This document shows, piece after piece, positions 61,916-64,000 of a DNA stretch of 64,000 nt. The translations under genes and the position numbers were made by a program. Every line of letters begins with the position of its first letter. Position 1 is the first letter of the stretch. The notes under the pieces are model-generated. The model made no database searches. It was not told the DNA's origin and saw nothing but the letters and a program-made list of their open reading frames with translations. The stretch is from Pseudopyrenochaeta lycopersici (lineage: Eukaryota > Ascomycota > Dothideomycetes > Pleosporales > Pseudopyrenochaetaceae), in assembly GCA_003313425.1 (NCBI GenBank), contig NHZP01000036.1, positions 124,001 to 188,000 on the forward strand, given 5' to 3'.

Positions 61916-64000
61916 TCAGTGCGCAGGGAGAGTCTCTGCTGGGGCATGGTTATCGCATACGTGTTATGCCTGTCGCAGTGGACTGCTTTCGCCTGCGTAA
62001 TGGTGGCGTTGGGAGCAAGATGGTGGATGGAAGTCGAGGCGGAGACATGGGCAGAGACCAACGGCCCATGGCTGCCACTAGCATTAAGCGTCATCAACGG
62101 ACGACTGGCCCCAGATGATTGGGTCCTCGATAGTGGAAGCTACACACACGTGACCGGAAGACGGTCGCTTTTTGAGACACTAAGTCCGGCGCCACCTGGG
62201 AAGCGGGTGATGGGCGTCGGCGGAGGCGTGGCAATCGCTGGCGTTGGGACAGTCAAGATCCCGATCGCCTGCGAGGTCGACGGCAAAGTCTATAACAAGA
62301 CCTTCACCATTCAGAACATCTCGTATGCGCCAGGTCTCCCTTTCAACATCATCTCTTGTCGAGCGTTGACGTTGACGAATGACGGAGAGAGGGCAGGCAT
62401 ACGCTTCGTGATGGATGGCCATGATCTTGAGATTGTGCGGACAGAGACTGGCCAAGTGGTAGCCACGGCTGACTGCCGCACCACCGACCTGTACGTGCTG
62501 TCACGACCGAAAGCAGAAGCCACCCGAAAGCGGCGACCGCAGCCATATGCCTTTACAGCAATACCCTCAGACGTGCCTATCGAGACTCACCATCGTCGAC
62601 TGGGGCATCTCGGAGAAGGGAGGTTGAGGAGGCTGCTACGACGTCTCAAGGTGTCAAGTTCAGAGGACCCACTACCTCCATGCGAGTCCTGTATCCGAGC
62701 AGGCATGAAGAGGAGAAACTTCAAGGACTCCGGGATAAGGAGCAAGAAGCCTTTGCAGAGGGTCTTTGTTGACCTAGCAGGGCCAGTCAACGCGTATGAT
62801 GGCAAGAAGAAAGTCAATGATCGCTTCGCTCTCACCATTACAGACGATTATACAAGATACAGATGGGTGAGAGTGTTGCGACACAAGAACGATGCAGCAA
62901 GAGAACTGCAAATCTGGAAGACCCAGGTCGAGAAAGAACTAAAATACGAACTGCTAGCCATCCGAAGAGATAATGGCGGAGAGTTCGATAACAAACTATT
63001 AAACGAGTTTTTCAGAGAGACAGGTGTCAGAGTTGAGCCTACAGCACCACATAATCCAGAGCAGAACGGGGTCGCAGAAAGGGGCATGAATATTTTGTTC
63101 ACTGCAGTAAGAGCGATACTAGACGAGTCGAATCTCAGTCAACATTGTTTCGCTGAGATCCTCATCAGTGTCACTGACATAGTCAACTATTGCCCAACGT
63201 CGGCTAATCCCAACGATCAGCCACCATACGAGCGACTGTATGGAAGGCCACCGCCGATTGAGCACCTGTGCGTGTTGGGCTGCGAGTGCTGGAAGCCCCG
63301 ACCCCGAAACGACTACTCGAACTTTAGGAAGCTTGATCCCCGGGCGGATAAGTGCTATCTTCTCGGTTGCGTTGCGAAACATCAGTATCGTGTATGGAAC
63401 ACCTGCACCGAGCGAGTTGAGTTAGTTCGAGATCTGCACTTCAATGAGGACATATTTGGTCCAGGGGGAGAAATCCCCGAGACCGTGCGCCGGCCAGCCC
63501 ATTGCGATGAGGTTAGAATTCAAGATACCCTCGCACAGAGGACTAAGCGGCGAAGGTACTCCACGATCGAGGGGGAGACTCTAGCGGCTTTGTCAGTGAA
63601 GCCTGCCGCGATCGATGGAGGACTCGTGTTAGTCGCCGAAAACGGCGAGATAAATGAAGCGGAACGCTTCTCCGAAGAGAGTACACAGACTCAGGTGGCC
63701 CAGTCGCTAGCGTCCGCAGACCATGACGATTGGAGCGCAGTAATTGAGTGTTTAGCTGCGCTGTCAGCGCTGGAGAAGAATCAAGATAAACTCGAGAACC
63801 ATGTGGTTGATTATGCTGCTGGTGACGCATACGAACCAAAGAACTATGAGGATGCTGTCACGTGTGCGGACGCATCACGATGGCTTCCATCTATGGACGA
63901 AGAAGTCAAAGAGATTATAGCCAACGACGTGTGGGATGTCGTGGATACCCCACCAGGAGTGTCAATCCTAACCGGCAAGTTTGCATACAAGGTCAAGACC
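61913..64000 (+). CDS. Copia-2 pol (protease, integrase, start of reverse transcriptase), partial
   Basis: Open from the base after the gag stop to the window end, in the gag frame. A hydrophobic segment rich in Trp and Met comes first, then protease WVLDSGSYTHVTGRRSLFE (Asp at codon 477 counted from the gag start), pre-integrase HHRRLGHLGEGRLRRLLRR with CESC, and integrase with VFVDLAGPV (first Asp), AIRRDNGGEF (second Asp) and NPEQNGVAERG (Glu). The reverse transcriptase begins at YEPKNYEDAVTCADASRWLP. There is no independent start codon evidence, so translation most likely depends on passing the gag UGA. No defects are seen in the visible part. Confidence 0.88.

Larger units (their letters stand above)
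60343..64000 (+). mobile_element. Copia-2: Ty1/Copia retrotransposon, runs off the window
   Basis: Gag and pol follow in one frame from 60701. The 5' LTR is uncertain: TGTTGGAATGC at 60343 is a plausible LTR start, but the 3' LTR lies outside the window, so it cannot be checked. The integrase is complete; the reverse transcriptase has only begun when the window ends. Confidence 0.8.

Overview
This window looks like a gene-poor, transposon-packed compartment of a filamentous ascomycete (Pezizomycotina; a Dothideomycete/Pleosporales-type fungus is my inference). The evidence is short GT-AG introns of about 50-70 bp, a WOPR (Gti1/Pac2) regulator, a CFEM/Pth11-type receptor gene, a short secreted Cys-rich protein, and the TE mix: Fot/Pogo DDE, Tc1/mariner, hAT, a Tad-like LINE and Ty1/Copia. 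No rRNA, tRNA, CRISPR or prokaryotic features were seen.

Layout. 1-1987: inverted repeat with two 723-bp arms that I read as identical; each arm carries a 194-bp MITE. 2309-4383: a broken small secreted protein gene and a broken multi-exon gene. 4471-6839: Pogo-1, split by a 200-bp repeat. 7214-8258: a SAM-domain stub and an orphan Pogo end. 10087-11490: an intact-looking WOPR-domain gene. 13202-14819: a DDE_3 (Tc1-like) transposon with an intact ORF. 14861-29321: a three-level nest, in which an old Pogo element holds a Tad-like LINE in its left terminal repeat and the LINE holds a full Copia element in its reverse-transcriptase ORF. 30234-32506: Pogo-2, with stop codons. 32720-33370: a decayed Tc1 relic. 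34553-35860: CFEM-receptor gene whose 3' end runs into a small TIR element that itself holds a Tc1 element (35882-37236). 37402-45750: three hAT elements or fragments and a host-gene fragment. 48692-49122: an intact two-exon candidate effector gene. 51780-60200: a second three-level nest made only of hAT elements (outer old, middle old, inner intact). About 60343-64000: a second Copia element running off the window, with gag and pol in one frame separated by a single UGA followed by CUA.

How it fits together. The host genes left here (WOPR regulator, CFEM receptor, secreted Cys-rich proteins) are of kinds often tied to development or host interaction, but nothing in the sequence shows that they act together. 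TE history can be read from the target-site duplications: TA for Pogo and Tc1, 8 bp for hAT, 5 bp for Copia, 13 bp for the LINE. Old elements carry stops, including Trp-to-TAG changes as expected from repeat-induced point mutation. The youngest (Copia-1 with LTRs read as identical, inner hAT) keep open frames.

Most notable: Copia-1 has four tandem Cys6 motifs with the same spacing as fungal Zn2Cys6 clusters, plus two degenerate ones, placed between integrase and reverse transcriptase, and a primer-binding site matching the anticodon arm of initiator tRNA-Met. Copia-2 has a likely stop-readthrough arrangement. The long inverted repeat and the two nests are also worth checking.
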